A stretch of 64,000 nucleotides of DNA from Cyathus striatus. Lineage: Eukaryota > Basidiomycota > Agaricomycetes > Agaricales > Nidulariaceae. The notes beneath the pieces are model-generated. The model was given only the letters and a program-made list of their open reading frames with translations. It was not told where the DNA came from and did not search any database. The stretch is from the NCBI GenBank assembly GCA_025738555.1, contig JAOVFP010000020.1, forward strand, positions 1,612,001 through 1,676,000, read 5' to 3'. Positions 1 to 11,569 of the stretch are shown here, piece by piece. The position numbers and the translations under genes are program-made. How positions within the stretch are numbered: the first letter of the stretch is position 1; each line of letters begins with the position of its first letter.

Positions 1-1466
1 AGGCTGCCCAGAGAAAGGACGTAACCTAAGTACTCAACAGATTCAGTGTGGAATTCACACTTGTCCGCCCGGGCATAGAGCCCATGTTGGCGTAAACGCT
101 TGAGGACTTCTTTAACGTGCCGTTTGTGCTCCTCGAGACTATCGGAGTAGATTAGTATATCGTCGAGGTAGACTGTAACGCACACATCAAGCATGTCCTT
201 GAAGATGTCGTTCATGAAACATTGGAAAGCCGCAGGTGCATTGGTGAGTCCAAACGGCATAACTAGCCATTCAAACGAGCCATAGCGAGTGCGAAAAGCG
301 GTCTTCCACTCATCTCCATCAGCGATGCAGACTAAGTGGTAAGCATGGCGGAGATCGATCTTGGTGTAGATTCTAGCCTTGCAAGGAGAGTCAAGGAGGT
401 CGGAAATAAGGGGAAGGGGATATCGATCCTTTTTGGAGATTGCATTAAGCCCACGGAAATTGACACAGAGTCGAAGGGATCCATCTTTCTTCCGGACAAA
501 GAGCACTGGTGCTCCGTGTGGAGAACGAGAAGGACGGATGAAGCCAATCCGGAGATGTTCGTCAATGAACTCTCGTAGAGAGGCCAACTCGGACTGCGAG
601 AGTGAATATACAGTACCGACTGGAGGAGACATACCTTCCTCCAAGTTGATCCGGAGATCGTAAGGGCGATGTGGAGCAAGAGTGTCTGCTCGTGTTTTGC
701 TGAAGACGTCAGCGAACTCGTGGTATTCCGGAGGAATACTAGAAAGGTCCACGGCTTCTGCAGCCATGGCAGCAGCAGAAGCTGAAACTACGGCACCGAC
801 TTGTATCCTAAACATCTGCGAGCCTGTGAGCTTACTAGCCCAGAGAAAAGCTGCAGCGTTAATGAGCAAGATACTAGGAGGTGGACTGTTGTCCAACAGA
901 GGAAACGAAGACGAAGCTGGTGATGGAGGGGTTTGCAAAGAGGCAGATGCCTTCAGTGCAGGTGTTGACAAAGACGGAGAAGATTCTCCTAGGACCGGGG
1001 TTTGGAAGCCAAGTATATGTCTCTCAGTCCAGTCAATCAACGGATTGTGTTGGGAGAGCCAGTTAAATCCTAATACCATGGAGCAGGAAGAATCGAGCGG
1101 AGTTACATAGAATGAAATATCCATGCATTCACCAGTAGGAAACGTTACAGATAATAATATACTCTCTGTAAGTATGGAGTTAGAGGTACTGTCAAAAAGT
1201 TTCAGTGCAATGGGAGGGACCGGAGTTGTGGGAAGGTTGTGCTCCCTCACAAACGACGAGTCAGCAAAACAGTGGGTTGAACCAGAATCGATGAGCGAGA
1301 GAAAAGATAGGGGCATATCCAGCGCAGCTGGAGAAAACGAAGTCAAAGGAATATTTACAGCTTGGGGATCATAAAGAGCAGATGCGTTTAGTCTTATCTC
1401 CTTAGGTGCACAGGAGAGATTAACGTGGCCCTCAGCCTGTGCGGAGTCACTGGGGCCGCTCTCTAT
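1..1466 (-). CDS. pol: Pol polyprotein (protease and reverse transcriptase), partial
   Basis: The minus strand is open from the gag stop to the window edge. An aspartic protease motif LIDSGSTH lies near 1295-1270. The reverse transcriptase follows, with a fingers motif like [20 protein letters not shown] near 480-420, a palm motif [13 protein letters not shown] near 260-220, and the catalytic YLDD at 159-170 followed by ILIYSD. Codons are in the -1 frame relative to gag, and pol becomes readable exactly at the A6 run before the gag stop. The 3' part (RNase H, integrase) is outside the window. Confidence 0.9.
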   Translation of the reverse strand, partial: MESGPSDSAQAEGHVNLSCAPKEIRLNASALYDPQAVNIPLTSFSPAALDMPLSFLSLIDSGSTHCFADSSFVREHNLPTTPVPPIALKLFDSTSNSILTESILLSVTFPTGECMDISFYVTPLDSSCSMVLGFNWLSQHNPLIDWTERHILGFQTPVLGESSPSLSTPALKASASLQTPPSPASSSFPLLDNSPPPSILLINAAAFLWASKLTGSQMFRIQVGAVVSASAAAMAAEAVDLSSIPPEYHEFADVFSKTRADTLAPHRPYDLRINLEEGMSPPVGTVYSLSQSELASLREFIDEHLRIGFIRPSRSPHGAPVLFVRKKDGSLRLCVNFRGLNAISKKDRYPLPLISDLLDSPCKARIYTKIDLRHAYHLVCIADGDEWKTAFRTRYGSFEWLVMPFGLTNAPAAFQCFMNDIFKDMLDVCVTVYLDDILIYSDSLEEHKRHVKEVLKRLRQHGLYARADKCEFHTESVEYLGYVLSLGS

Positions 1467-1471
1467 TTTTT
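1463..1471 (-). promoter_or_regulatory. Probable -1 ribosomal frameshift site between gag and pol
   Basis: On the minus strand the gag frame reads TCG AAA AAA TAG. Stepping back one base after the A6 run gives ATA GAG AGC, which is the open pol frame. Homopolymeric A runs are known slippery sequences. That this one is used is inferred from the frame relation only. Confidence 0.6.
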
Positions 1472-3322
1472 CGAACTCTCAGCCGAGTTCGCCGAGGGAG
1501 TTGCCTTGGTAGAGGTGGCAGTGGCCGCACGGGCTTTGGCGGCAGAGGCTGCCTTTCGACAGTCCTTGGCCTGATGACCAGCGTTGCCACAGAATAGGCA
1601 AAGCTTCTGGTCCAGGTGACGTTTACGTTCCTCCGGGGTGAGTTTCCCGTCAGAACCAAGCTTCCCAGTCAAGTCTGGCGCCTTGGACTGATTCTGCTTT
1701 TGCTTGTTCTTGGGTTTCCCTGAGGACGAAGCGGAGGTAGAAGAGGCGGAGGAGGAGGTAGAGGAGGATGGAGTCTTGGAGGAGGAGGAAGAATTCGAAG
1801 TTGACTTCGAATTCTGATTGCCCTTGGGCTTCTCTGAAGACTTGGCAGCAGACTTGCTGTGCTTCTCCTCAATGTTGCGCTCGGTATTGCGCTCCCAATG
1901 CCTCTGATCGTAGCCCTGGGCTACCTTCTTAGTCCCGGCAAGGGTGATAGGCCGGCCTTGCTCTCGATGAGAGAGAGCATCCTTCAAACGAGGACAAAGG
2001 CCATGGTAGTATGCCGAGTTGAGGGCAGCATCATCCCAAGGCAAGAGTGCGGCATATTCGTTGAACTTTATTTCATAAGTCGTGAGCCACTGATTATCCT
2101 CCATGTGGAGGGAGAAAATGCGAATTTCAGCTTCACCAACAGGGTTGGTATGGCCGAAATGAGTACGGAGGAGCTGAATAAAGTAGCCCCATGAATCCAT
2201 CCACGGCTCGTATGCATCATCATCGAGATGAGTGGCAAACAAATTGCTGGCAGAGCCATGGAGGAAAGTCAACGCATAGTTGACTTTAGAGGCGTCGTCC
2301 GGGTACAACTGGGGGTTGTTCCGGAACACCAAGCGGACTTGTGTAATGAAGGGCTCCAGCTTAAGCGTGTTGGAGCCGTCAAAGTTGTCCGGCTGGTTAA
2401 CCTTCTTCTCCCGAATGGGAGGAGGAGGTGGTGGAGGTGGTGGTGGCGGGGCAAAATAACCTGCCACAGAGGCCACCATTTCCAGGATTTCATCCCGGGT
2501 GAAATTGTAATGGGGCCTTGCAGTTGGGCGATGAGGGTCGCGGTAGGGGCCCCTGGAGGGAGGCCTTGAAGGAGGTTCCGAGGGAGAATTGGAGGGGGGA
2601 TTAGAGGGAGGACCTCCGGGGCCATTTGGTCCGCCAGGACCATCGCCACCGGCACCTGCCTGCTCATCATCGTCCCCTTGATCGTCGTCTCCTTGATCAT
2701 CATCTCCGGAACCGTTACCATCATCTCTGAAGCCATCACCATCATCTCCAGCATCGTCTGGAGGTCCACCATTACCAACTCCGGCAGAATTGCCAGCGGA
2801 GGAAGGTGGTAGCGGAGGAAGTCCTCCACTGCCTGAAGCTACAGGCTGTTGGGCGGGTGGTGAATGGGCTGTGGGTGTTTGCTGCTGGCGTGCAGCTACA
2901 CCTTCCGGAGGTAGTTGAGTATCCACTGGTTCTATGGACGCAGTGGGGGTAAGGGTGGGGTCGTAAGGAACGCTCAATGGAATTGGGCGTGGAGCGTGCA
3001 ATTGATTGCTGTGAACCGGCTGAAGTTCACGAGCTGCACGATGAGTGGAGGTAATTCCTCCAGAGATGAGAGCACTAGCTGAGGGTGGGGCATTCCGCCG
3101 AGAGAGAGGCGGAGCAGAGTCAACACAACAAGGCGTGTTAGCTGCGTTACGTTCACGGGCTTGCTGAGCAACTAGATGATTGCTACGGCGCACATCGTTT
3201 TGCTGTTGTTCATGGCTCCTAGCATGTGCAGTCTGAGTCTGCGTGCGGGTAGCCATGAGAGAAAGAAAGGCATTATGAGAAGAGGAATCCAAGGTGGTAG
3301 TTTCGTATACTGTCATGACCAT
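1463..3322 (-). CDS. gag: Gag polyprotein of the gypsy element
   Basis: The ORF encodes 619 residues of capsid-type protein. The N-terminal third is Pro/Ser-rich, followed by a Gly/Asp/Pro low-complexity stretch and a long run of prolines near residue 295. Residues about 320-460 form a Retrotrans_gag-type capsid domain. A Ser/Lys-rich linker follows, and then a CCHC zinc knuckle near residue 580 ([14 protein letters not shown]). The ORF starts at 3322, but that codon lies inside the inferred LTR end. The next ATG at 3256 (MATRTQTQ) is a good alternative start. The frame ends in AAA AAA TAG directly upstream of pol. Confidence 0.88.
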   Translation of the reverse strand: MVMTVYETTTLDSSSHNAFLSLMATRTQTQTAHARSHEQQQNDVRRSNHLVAQQARERNAANTPCCVDSAPPLSRRNAPPSASALISGGITSTHRAARELQPVHSNQLHAPRPIPLSVPYDPTLTPTASIEPVDTQLPPEGVAARQQQTPTAHSPPAQQPVASGSGGLPPLPPSSAGNSAGVGNGGPPDDAGDDGDGFRDDGNGSGDDDQGDDDQGDDDEQAGAGGDGPGGPNGPGGPPSNPPSNSPSEPPSRPPSRGPYRDPHRPTARPHYNFTRDEILEMVASVAGYFAPPPPPPPPPPPIREKKVNQPDNFDGSNTLKLEPFITQVRLVFRNNPQLYPDDASKVNYALTFLHGSASNLFATHLDDDAYEPWMDSWGYFIQLLRTHFGHTNPVGEAEIRIFSLHMEDNQWLTTYEIKFNEYAALLPWDDAALNSAYYHGLCPRLKDALSHREQGRPITLAGTKKVAQGYDQRHWERNTERNIEEKHSKSAAKSSEKPKGNQNSKSTSNSSSSSKTPSSSTSSSASSTSASSSGKPKNKQKQNQSKAPDLTGKLGSDGKLTPEERKRHLDQKLCLFCGNAGHQAKDCRKAASAAKARAATATSTKATPSANSAESSKK

Positions 3323-3972
3323 GCCCCTAGCCTGACTTGGCAGCGGAGTACGAGAGAGTGACTGCGGAGAAGCGAGGGTGAGTGTAAGACGAAAGCGGAG
3401 AATGATAACTCAGGGGGTAGGACTTCGGCTTCAGCTTATGTGCTGCGCCCCTGGGATTCCCGGTCCTGGATTTCGGAGTAAGGGCAAGCCCTTCGGAGAA
3501 GACGAGAGACAGAAGACGAGAGTTGTAACTCAAGTCAGACGAAAGGGTGAGGACGTAGTTCAATACGAAACTAAAGACTAAGTACAAATCGAGTACTACT
3601 TAAATACTAGAGACTCGGAGTAAGTAAAGGCCGCTGGCCTTGGCCAGCGGAGAAGTACAGTCAGGGTAGGCATACGTAGAATGAAGACTATAACTAATTA
3701 AACATAATAAAATGCGTCAGAGAAGTGAGTGTGTATGGCGGTGTAAAGTAAAACTGATAGTGGCGCACTTAAGAATGATAAGTGACTCACTATGAGATGT
3801 ATACTACATTACTGAGGGGATAGCTCAGTAGAACGGAAGAAAGGAAACAAGAGTAATCTATGTACAGTAATCAGTATGTAATACTAAGAGCGTAATCAAA
3901 GTCCGGAGTAAACAAAGGGAAAGGCGGAGTAAGAGCATAGGGGTCTGGAGGTAGGCGATACGGGATATGACA
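3311..3972 (-). repeat. 5' LTR of the gypsy element (about 662 bp)
   Basis: The sequence starts TGTCATGACC and ends GATATGACA on the plus strand, giving a 6-bp inverted tip TGTCAT/ATGACA. It is supported by the solo LTR at 24094-24859, which has tips TGTTAT/ATAACA and shares a block reading GGCTTCAGCxTATGTGCTGC at almost the same offset from the left tip (about 116 here, about 132 there). I could not recognise a tRNA primer binding site just inside the LTR (below 3311), so the inner edge is the less certain one. Confidence 0.65.
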
Positions 3973-4572
3973 GAGAGTCATATCAGCCTCCTACTCAGTA
4001 CATAGCAAAATCAAACGTTAGTCAGACAAAATCGGATGACATGGAAATGCCCGACAATCCGTCGTGTTGTTCGACTACGTTTGACTTTTGCTTTTTACTG
4101 AGATTCATTAGTCACCACTTCAGCTTTGTGAGGTTCGCACTGGCGCAACCCTAATAAACATGCAACGTACATCGCTTTGCGATCCACGTTAAAGTGCGAG
4201 CTTGACAAATCCTAGTTTTAGTTACATCCTTTTTATACACACTAAGTTAGCTTGTTACACTATACTTTAACTTTTAGTTGTCACTTTTTCAGCTTGAATT
4301 TATTTGAACAGAATTTAATCAGTGGTGTACTTTTTCGTCTTCAACAACATTCTTATGATTAACTTTTGCTTCATTTTTGCATTAAAAAGCTGGTATAAGG
4401 CACTCATTGTTGAGTTGATTAAAGTGGAAAAATCAAACTATTGACAATGAGCAGAGAGTGTATACGAGCGTGACGCACAAATTCAAGTGTGGCGGATAAA
4501 TCCGAGCGTAGCGGAGAACTCCGTACGTGGGTGCACAGCCACTACGCATTTTGGCTCGCCAACGCAAACAAA

Positions 4573-4592
4573 TAGGGGAAGCAAGCTTCCCC
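4573..4592. repeat. Short perfect hairpin
   Basis: GGGGAAGC and GCTTCCCC are separated by two bases, so they can form an 8-bp stem. No gene end is recognised beside it and no function is assigned. The rest of 3973-4700 is AT-rich with no coding signal. Confidence 0.5.
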
Positions 4593-5500
4593 AGTTATCG
4601 AACAGTTGTCGACTGAATTGTTAGATGACCGACCGTTAGCCTGTGCACACAGTAGTAAATTTGCATGGATGATGTACACATGCTCGAAAGTGACGCTGCG
4701 AATTCAAATTCGGTCAATTAGAACTCGTTCAACCCTGCCGATGAACATTGTAGTGTCTTTTGCTCGTGCTCAATATCAATGAATTCAGTACTAATGGAAC
4801 GGGGAAAGTGTAGTGCTCGAGCGTTTGCACATGTCACATTTATCCTACTTTGAATGAACTGAAATAAGCCGATGTCATTTATCGAACATGGGCAAGTTGA
4901 CTGAATTGTTAGTGTAGGTCGAGTTGTTCTTTCATAACTTCCGGTACCGTACGTAAAGTTCACTTTTACTGCTGTTCTACTTGAATGCAGTGAAATCCTT
5001 AAGTAGTTATTTCGCTCTGTAGCTCCTGGCACTTCCCTTTTATATAAAATATATTCCATTCTTCAACATGGATGAATATTAATAACATAGTAGTACAACA
5101 ACATCTGGTAACATAGTCACAATACTGGCTGAGCTGTTGGTACCAGATGGCACCACTCGAAAACGGGTAGCTGCGGCTCGTTAGTAAGAACTCAATCAAT
5201 AAGGAAAACAGTGACTTTTTGTGTAAAATACTTCAGCGAGTTACTCAAGAATACTACGTTTTATTTAACTATGCGATTCACAAAATGAACGATTGAAAAG
5301 CCGCCACTTACCCATAAAACTTACTATAATGAACCGATATGGATAGATAGAAAGGACATCTTGGCGGAGTTGTTACGCTTTGAAACCAAACATGTCCGTC
5401 CATCCACTAGAAGGCGGATTCTGTGGCGCTTAATTTTTCCGTTTCTTCCAACTAATTTAGTACTCGTGTATATTTTCCTTTTATTGTTGTTCAAACACAA

Positions 5501-5581
5501 GGGAGTGTTGTCCCAACGGCTCTGATGCTAGCTGAGCTGAATGTGAGGGACACAAGTGACGATTCAAACTCGAGCACTCAT
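5501..5581 (+). repeat. tRNA-like unit, array 1 copy a
   Basis: It begins GGGAGTG and ends CACTCAT, which can pair over most of a 7-bp acceptor-like stem. A T-loop-like segment GATTCAAACTC precedes the 3' strand. It has a duplicate at 6840-6920. The sequence is too degenerate to call a functional tRNA. Confidence 0.45.
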
Positions 5582-5906
5582 TTAGAGTAGGGCTAGAAGT
5601 CGTATCTCAAAGTTTTTATTATATATACTTAGTTCGCAGTAACGTGGTCTCAAGTACATCCTCGCAAATCATCATAATCTCATAAACTTATAGAAGTACT
5701 TTATCCATTCAAATCCTATACAAGAGAGTCCTTTCCTAGAGGACTGTAGAGGTTTCAACACCAGTTAGTTGAGGGACACAGTTTGAACACAAGTACTTCC
5801 ATGATGCTACAATAGGGTGACATACACCAACATTTTTTTAATGTACTACGTAGTACATTATGACTCTAGTAAAGCATGAGATATTATTATAAGTATGATT
5901 TTAAAA

Positions 5907-5988
5907 GGAAGTGATCTCCTAATAGCTAATGCCAATCCATCTACTTAAATGAAGGAGACAAAATCTTGGTTCTAACCCGAGCACTTCC
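5907..5988 (+). repeat. tRNA-like unit, array 1 copy c
   Basis: It begins GGAAGTG and ends CACTTCC, a perfect 7-bp acceptor-type pair 82 nt apart. A B-box-like GGTTCTAACCC lies at 5968-5978. There is no clear D arm or anticodon arm. Its duplicate is at 7266-7350. Confidence 0.5.
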
Positions 5989-6117
5989 ATAATCTGTTGT
6001 GTTCTGGGTACTGTTTTATTGCAGAAATGGTTCTTATTTTTTGAGCAGTTTAATGCGTAAGAACTCCGAAGAGTGGAGTAGAACTGTTTGTATATACCTA
6101 GATTCATCCTCATACAA

Positions 6118-6207
6118 AGAAGTGATGTCCAAGCAGCTACAACTCCAGTAGAGCAAGGTAAAGGCTGGCGCTGAGCACTGAGTATCGGTTCGAATCCGAG
6201 CACTTCC
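6118..6207 (+). repeat. tRNA-like unit, array 1 copy d
   Basis: It begins AGAAGTG and ends CACTTCC (6 of 7 pairs). An exact B-box GGTTCGAATCC lies at 6187-6197, with CGG/CCG pairing around the T loop. A-box-like bases (TGTCCAAGCAG) follow the 5' stem. Its duplicate is at 7485-7561. Confidence 0.55.
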
Positions 6208-6839
6208 ATTCGTTGGTCTCCATTTAAATTTTGTGAGGTTCGCACTGGCACAACCCTAATAATTATCGAACAAGGTGAATTGCTAGATGACCGACCGTCA
6301 GCCTGTGCGTTGGAATTTCGTTCAACCTTGCTGATGAACATTGTAGTATTTTTTGCTCTTGCTCAATATCAATGAATTCAGTACTAGTGGAACTGATTTT
6401 TAGGATAAAGACATTAGACCTCAAGATAAGTATAATACTTGAGCTTGAGCGCTCGCACATTTCACATTTATCCTTTCTTCAAAATTAATGAAGTTCGCCA
6501 AATGGCATAGTCACGATGCTAGCGGTGACTAATACTTGAAGGAACACAGTGGCTCTTTGTGTAAGATACTTCAACGAGTTACTCAAGAGTTACTGCTCTA
6601 CGTTTTATTGATTTAACTATGGGGTTCACAAAATGAACGATTGAAAAGCCGCCATTTATCCATAAAACTCACTATAATGAACCGATATTATGAATAGATA
6701 GAAAGGACATCTTGGCGGAGCTGTTACGCTTTGAAACCAAATATGTCCATCTCTTGCTGAGGTGGTGCTTAATTTTTCTGTTTCTTCCAACTAATTTAGT
6801 ACTCGTGTATATTTTCCTTTTATTGTTGTTCAAACACAA

Positions 6840-6920
6840 GGGGGTGTTGTCCTAACGGCTCTGATGCTAGCTGAGCTAAATGTGAGGGACACAAGTGACG
6901 ATTCGAACTCGAGCACTCAT
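6840..6920 (+). repeat. tRNA-like unit, array 1 copy e
   Basis: This is the duplicate of the unit at 5501-5581, with a T-loop-like GATTCGAACTC and 3' end CACTCAT. It is closer to a B-box than its partner. Confidence 0.45.
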
Positions 6921-7265
6921 TTGGGGTAGGGCCAGAAATAATATCTCAAAGTTTTTATTATATATATTTAGTTCGCAGTGACGTGGTCTCAAGTACATCT
7001 CACAAATCATCATAATCTCAGAAACCTATAGAAGTACTTTATCTATTTAAATCTCATATAAGGGTGTGCTTTCCTAGAGGACTGTAGAGGTTTTAACACC
7101 AGCTCAGCTAAAGTTGAGGGACACAGTTCGAGCCATTGAAAGTACTTCCATGACGCTGCGATACGGTGACATACACCAACTTTTTTGAATGTACTACGTA
7201 GTACATATATATATTATGACCCTGACCCCAAAGCATGAAGTATTACTATAAGTATGATTTTGCAA

Positions 7266-7350
7266 GGAAGTGATCTCCTAGTGGCTAACTTTGCCGGCAG
7301 TCCATCTGCTAAAACTGAGAAATTTCGGTTCTTTGAACCCGAGCACTTCC
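7266..7350 (+). repeat. tRNA-like unit, array 1 copy g
   Basis: It starts GGAAGTG and ends CACTTCC (perfect 7-bp stem), with CTAGTGG resembling the end of an A-box. The T region GGTTCTTTGAACCC carries an insertion, so it is not a functional tRNA. Confidence 0.5.
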
Positions 7351-7484
7351 ATAATCTGTTGTGTCCTGGGTACTGTTTTACTGCAGAAACGATTCATAGC
7401 TTTTGAGCGATTCAACGCGCAAGAACTCCAAAAAAATGAAGTAGAATTATTCATATAAGTATACCTGAGCTCATTCTCATACAT

Positions 7485-7561
7485 GGAAGTGATGTCCTGG
7501 CAGCTACAACTCTAGTAGAGCAAGGTAAAGGCTGAGTATCGGTTCGAATCCGAGCACTCTC
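7485..7561 (+). repeat. tRNA-like unit, array 1 copy h
   Basis: This 77-nt unit begins GGAAGTG and ends CACTCTC. It has an exact B-box GGTTCGAATCC at 7541-7551 and an A-box-like TGTCCTGGCAG near the 5' end. Its length and box spacing are those of a tRNA gene, but I could not assign an anticodon. Confidence 0.55.
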
Positions 7562-7661
7562 ATTCGTCTTAGGTTACAAAAGTTTTTTTTTTGAATTTTG
7601 CGAGGTTCGCACTGGCACAACCCTAGTAATTATCACCTTGCCTTCGTTCATTTTCATTCAA

Positions 7662-7750
7662 GGAAGTATTGTCCTAGCAGCTTAAGGGCCGAATTAAAGT
7701 CAAAGGACACAATTATCAGTTCGAGTCCAACTTGAATCAGCTGTACTCCC
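7662..7750 (+). repeat. tRNA-like unit, array 1 copy i
   Basis: It starts GGAAGTA, continues TTGTCCTAGCAGC as in the other units, has CAGTTCGAGTCC as the B-box region, and ends near TACTCCC. It lies outside the 1.35-kb duplication. From here to 8240 the sequence is AT-rich and probably the 3' flank of the NT-C2 gene. Confidence 0.4.
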
Positions 7751-8240
7751 ATTCAATCTGATGATAAGATTACATATCGTAAATTTATTTTTGGCGTCCT
7801 ATTACTCACTACTACCTCCGAAAACTCGAAGAACAACACCCAAGTCGATTCTCATCCAAGGCAATACTACCGTAGCAGCAAGTCAACTACTGCAGGGTAT
7901 GTATTACATAATTTGATGACATTACAGTCTAGTCATTTCTTTTAAATCGCAAAACACTTAATTTACATCCCAACCAATTCACTCAACCAAATCCTCAAAT
8001 TACCCACATCCAAAAACTAAACTAATACAAGTACACAAAATGATAGATAAGTTACCTACGACAGATAAAGCGTTATATGTAAAATTGTATCTACGAGATC
8101 CCAACGAAAGATAGTTGCTTGCTTGCTTGTTAAATCCAAAAAAAAAAATGAGGGGATAAGTAAATCCTATGAGGTGTAAGTTAGATCATGGGTATTAATG
8201 AGCATGAATGTAAAGTAAGTGGAGAACCAATCCGAAATCA

Positions 8241-10244
8241 TCAACCTCGTATAGAAACAGCAACCGGACCCAGGGCTCTCTTGGAGCCATCCATCCTAGG
8301 CGTCGCAGGCCTCTTGATACTTCTCTGCGCCGACAACGCATGAACAGAAGCAGCCGCACTCCCAATTCCCAACGCACCAACCCCACCAACGCTACCCCCA
8401 CCCGCCCCAGGAGCAAGAACAAACCCAAGCCCATGAGACAAGCTATTATTCTGCGAATGACCATTCTTCCTCCCTTCCTCTTTAGGTTTATCACGAAGAA
8501 GCAACACCCCCTCCTCCGAAACAGATCCAAACGTCTCACTCGTAGGCGTCCCAGGCCTAGACGACCCTCCAATCCGTCTAAACCACGCCTTCACCCCTCC
8601 ACCTGGTCTTTTCTCCTCCTTCCCAGCTTGGGAGGAGGATAAACTACTCTCGGTGGACCCAGAATACGCGCTCCCCTTCTTTCGTTTACGCTTCTTCGGT
8701 TTGGGAGGGAATATGATGGGATCGACGAATCGCGTGAATGGGCACTCGTCTTTGGGATCATACACCACTTCGGGGTTGAACAGCGCATCGATGAGTGTTT
8801 CGGTCGTTTTGATTCCGTAGGCGATTGGTAAACGGGCTGGATCGAATGGAACTTCGTAGTCCCTTTCCTCTTCTCCTTCATCCTCTTCATCCTCTTCATC
8901 ATCATCATCGTCGTCGTCGTCGTCGACTTCATCTTCATCGTCATCTTCGCATGAAGTGTAATCGCTATCTTCGTCCTCGTCCTGTCCGGCCCGCTGACTC
9001 CGCAACCCGCCCATGAGATCAATCTCGAGTTCCTCTTGGTCGCGGTAGGGCCCGTACAGCTCGAGCTCGCGCGGGCGCTGGAATCTTTTGTAGGCGTCGC
9101 TGTCTAGGAAGGACGCGATGCCGGTTAGGATTTCGCCTTTTGGGAGGGTGGGGGCGATGTAGGTCGGTATTGGATGCGTTGGTGAGGAGAGGGGTGTCAT
9201 GACGATTGACAACTATTTCAAAACGGTCAACAAAAGCGCATCGGGAGGGACAAGAAGGGAACAAACCTTGAGGGTAGCATTTGTCTTGCTCTCCCTAAGC
9301 AAATACCTCCTCTCCACCGTGCCCTTGTCGACATACTCTGCCAAATTCAAATAAACGGCGCCAAGGCGGGGGTTTTGGACTCTCGGGCCTCCCTCGTCCT
9401 CCTTCTGCATTACGACGAGCTTGAATGGGGAGGGCTGGAGTTGATGCGTGTCCCTGTCTACGTCCATTTTGAGGACGGTGTCGAGGTTCAAGTTCCATGA
9501 GATGCTGTGCTCTTTTAAGGGGAGGAAGGGAGTTCCGCCTTTGGATTGGGTGGGGATGTAGGGTGTGGGGAGGGAGGGGAAGGGGGAGGGGGCTGGGGGA
9601 AGAGAGATGGTGGCGCGGGAGAGGGAGGCGAGGGGGGTGCTGTAGAATGAGGGGGTGTTGTGGGATGAGCTGGAGGATGATGAGGATGAGGCTTGTATTA
9701 TGGGTGCGATGGGCGGTCTTGCTGGGGGACGAGGAGTGGAAGAGAGTGAGGATGATGGGACACTGAGGAATCCATCTGGGGTGATGACCGATGCATGAGT
9801 CGAAGTCCCAGTCCCAGAAGTCGAAGTCGAACTAGAAGTCGAAATCAAAGTAGACGCATAGCCCAGTTCACGATCTTCAATGCTTTCAATGCCTGTACTG
9901 GTACTATCCCTCCTTTCGCCCTCCTCATCGCCATTCAGCGTCGCAGTGTCGCCCTGGGAGCTTCGACCGCGCTTGACCCGCTCTAACAGGCCCACGCGGG
10001 GCATGTGTGCGTTCTTGAAGCGCCATTTGAGGGCGAATTCAGCGTTGACATAGGGGACTGAGGAGATCTGGTGGACGAGGACTTCAGCGCGGAAGTAGGC
10101 GTGGCGTGGGCGGAGGTGGTTGATTTGCGCGCGGAGGCCTGTTGGCGTTGGGGGCTGTGACTGGAGGGTGACGGTGAGTTGGGTGCTGGTGCTGGTGGTG
10201 AGGGTTGAGTTGGGTGTTATAGGGTTTGGGTGTGGTTTTGGCAT
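8241..10244 (-). CDS. NT-C2 domain protein (EEIG1/EHBP1 type)
   Basis: Two exons, complement(8241..9212, 9267..10244), are joined by a 54-bp intron that begins GTTTGT and restores the run TNATLK-LSIVMT. The product is about 649 residues. An N-terminal C2-like domain (PF10358 family, judged from the pattern) spans about residues 20-340: RAEVLVHQISSVPYVN, FALKWRFKNAH, then LNLAEYVD and RRYLLRESKTNATLK. Long Ser/Thr/Pro-rich inserts interrupt it. The second exon has an acidic run near residue 420 and ends in a Ser/Gly/Arg-rich tail. Relatives act in membrane trafficking or link actin to membranes; the role here is inferred. It lies between the two tRNA-like arrays. Confidence 0.8.
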
Positions 10245-11100
10245 GGTGGGGGTATGGGTGTCGTCGCCAGGTTGATATGTGGTATTGGGGCAGGGTGGAT
10301 GGTAACGTGTCGCCTATGGGCGGGGATAGCAGTTGCACTTGGCAGTGTCAGGAGGGGAGTAGAGAGCGGTCATCAATGAGAAAAGTGAAGGGAAAGAGAG
10401 ACGGTCAGTGATGGGGATTATAAAACAGAGTTGACGTTGAGGCGTTGAGTGCGTTTGTCGCTCTAATTTGTCACACCACTTTCGATCGTTCTCCTTGCTG
10501 ATCGAATTCCCCGTCTCATCCCACTCACTTCCTCACTTCCTCTCTCCCCTCCCATCCCAATTCCACTCGGTACCGTTATCGATCCTCATCCATCCCTATC
10601 CCACAGCAACCCACCAGCGCGCACCAGCAACCGCCCTACGTGGGTCTTGGTTCCGGCGTTCCCGCTCAGATGACTCACACGCATCATCTCATCCATTCTG
10701 TCTCCGACCCACTCCCCAATCCATTCTGTCAGCACGAAACACATCCAGTATCTACCCCGGTGCATGTTTTCCCGAGCATTCTCATCTCATGATATCATAC
10801 ATTATAGGATTTATTTCGGATTTGCCTCGTGTTGCCTATCTTAGCCATCGGGGAATAATCTTCGCGGTCGCCTTATTCCCCGTGTGAATCATGATTCTTG
10901 CCACTTCTTGCCGTCGCACCCCATGTGGGTCCTTATATATCCATTTTTGTACTTATCTGGACTGGCCTCATGCAACTTTCGTTGGGGTGGTACGACCTCT
11001 CCTAGGGTCGTAGTTCAAACATATTTTCGCTCCTATCTGGCTACTCGTAGACTCGACTGGGCCTGAACGCAATATTTCAAATCGCCCGACTCCACTTTTA
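10245..11100. other. Intergenic sequence upstream of the NT-C2 gene
   Basis: The part nearest the gene is G-rich, followed by a C/T-rich tract (10480-10620). ORFs here have low-complexity translations and no splice or domain support. It probably holds the NT-C2 promoter. No other feature is seen. Confidence 0.5.
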
Positions 11101-11569
11101 TCTAACTCCTTTCATTGTCCCCACAAGGCCATACAATGCATCGGACAATGGTCTGTGCTAGAATGGGTTGGCTCTAGCGTGTGGTGTTCTTCATATTTTT
11201 CAAGCCGAGAGTAGTAACGTTCTATTTGGTAGGACAAGACATTTCAGCTGGCGCCGCTCAACTTATTCTCCCAAGGTCAAGCAACGCATCGGAATTGGTT
11301 CTGGCTTTGCAGTAGTACTATAAGTAACATCTTTCATTTTTATCTCATGATGGGATTTAAATGGCATTGCTCAACTTATTTAGTTCCTTCCATTTATCTC
11401 CCAAAGTCAAAGTAACACATCGGACATTGGTTCTGAGTGTACCACGGGTTCAAATCCAGCTGGCTTTATAAGAATCCTCCAGCTTGCATTTTACATGGTG
11501 ATGGCTTTTATCTCAAGATAGGAATACTCAACATCAAGTCTAAGTGGCACTGCTTAACTTATTTAACCC

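Larger units (their letters stand above)
1..3972 (-). mobile_element. Ty3/gypsy LTR retrotransposon, 3' part outside the window
   Basis: Read on the minus strand the order is LTR, gag, aspartic protease, reverse transcriptase, and the window ends inside RT. RNase H, integrase and the second LTR must lie to the left of the window. The protease-before-RT order and the CCHC gag are typical of Ty3/gypsy elements. Gag is open throughout and the visible part of pol has no stop, so the copy looks young. The right boundary is placed at 3972 because the LTR then ends in matching tips TGTCAT/ATGACA. The target-site duplication cannot be tested because the other end is not visible. Confidence 0.9.
4120..7750 (+). 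repeat. Composite repeat region made of duplicated modules with tRNA-like units
   Basis: A block containing GAGGTTCGCACTGGC and CAACCCTA occurs three times, near 4130, 6235 and 7600. A second block (GACCGACCGT, then CAATATCAATGAATTCAGTA) occurs near 4630-4800 and 6290-6380. The stretch of about 5200-6260 is repeated at about 6545-7630, an offset of roughly 1.35 kb, with small indels. Inside are about nine units that look like degenerate tRNA genes; the best ones are listed separately. There is no convincing protein-coding gene: the ORFs in both duplicates are unrelated and short. Confidence 0.8.

Noticed and set aside
332..679. Short minus-strand ORF over the RT region
   Set aside because: It is a shadow of the pol frame, which carries the RT motifs in another frame.
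4718..6460. Several 60-140 residue minus-strand ORFs in the first repeat region
   Set aside because: They fall on tRNA-like repeats, change between the two duplicate copies, and have no domain.
8595..9022. Minus-strand ORFs rich in Met/Lys/Thr
   Set aside because: They are frame shadows of the acidic run of the NT-C2 protein.
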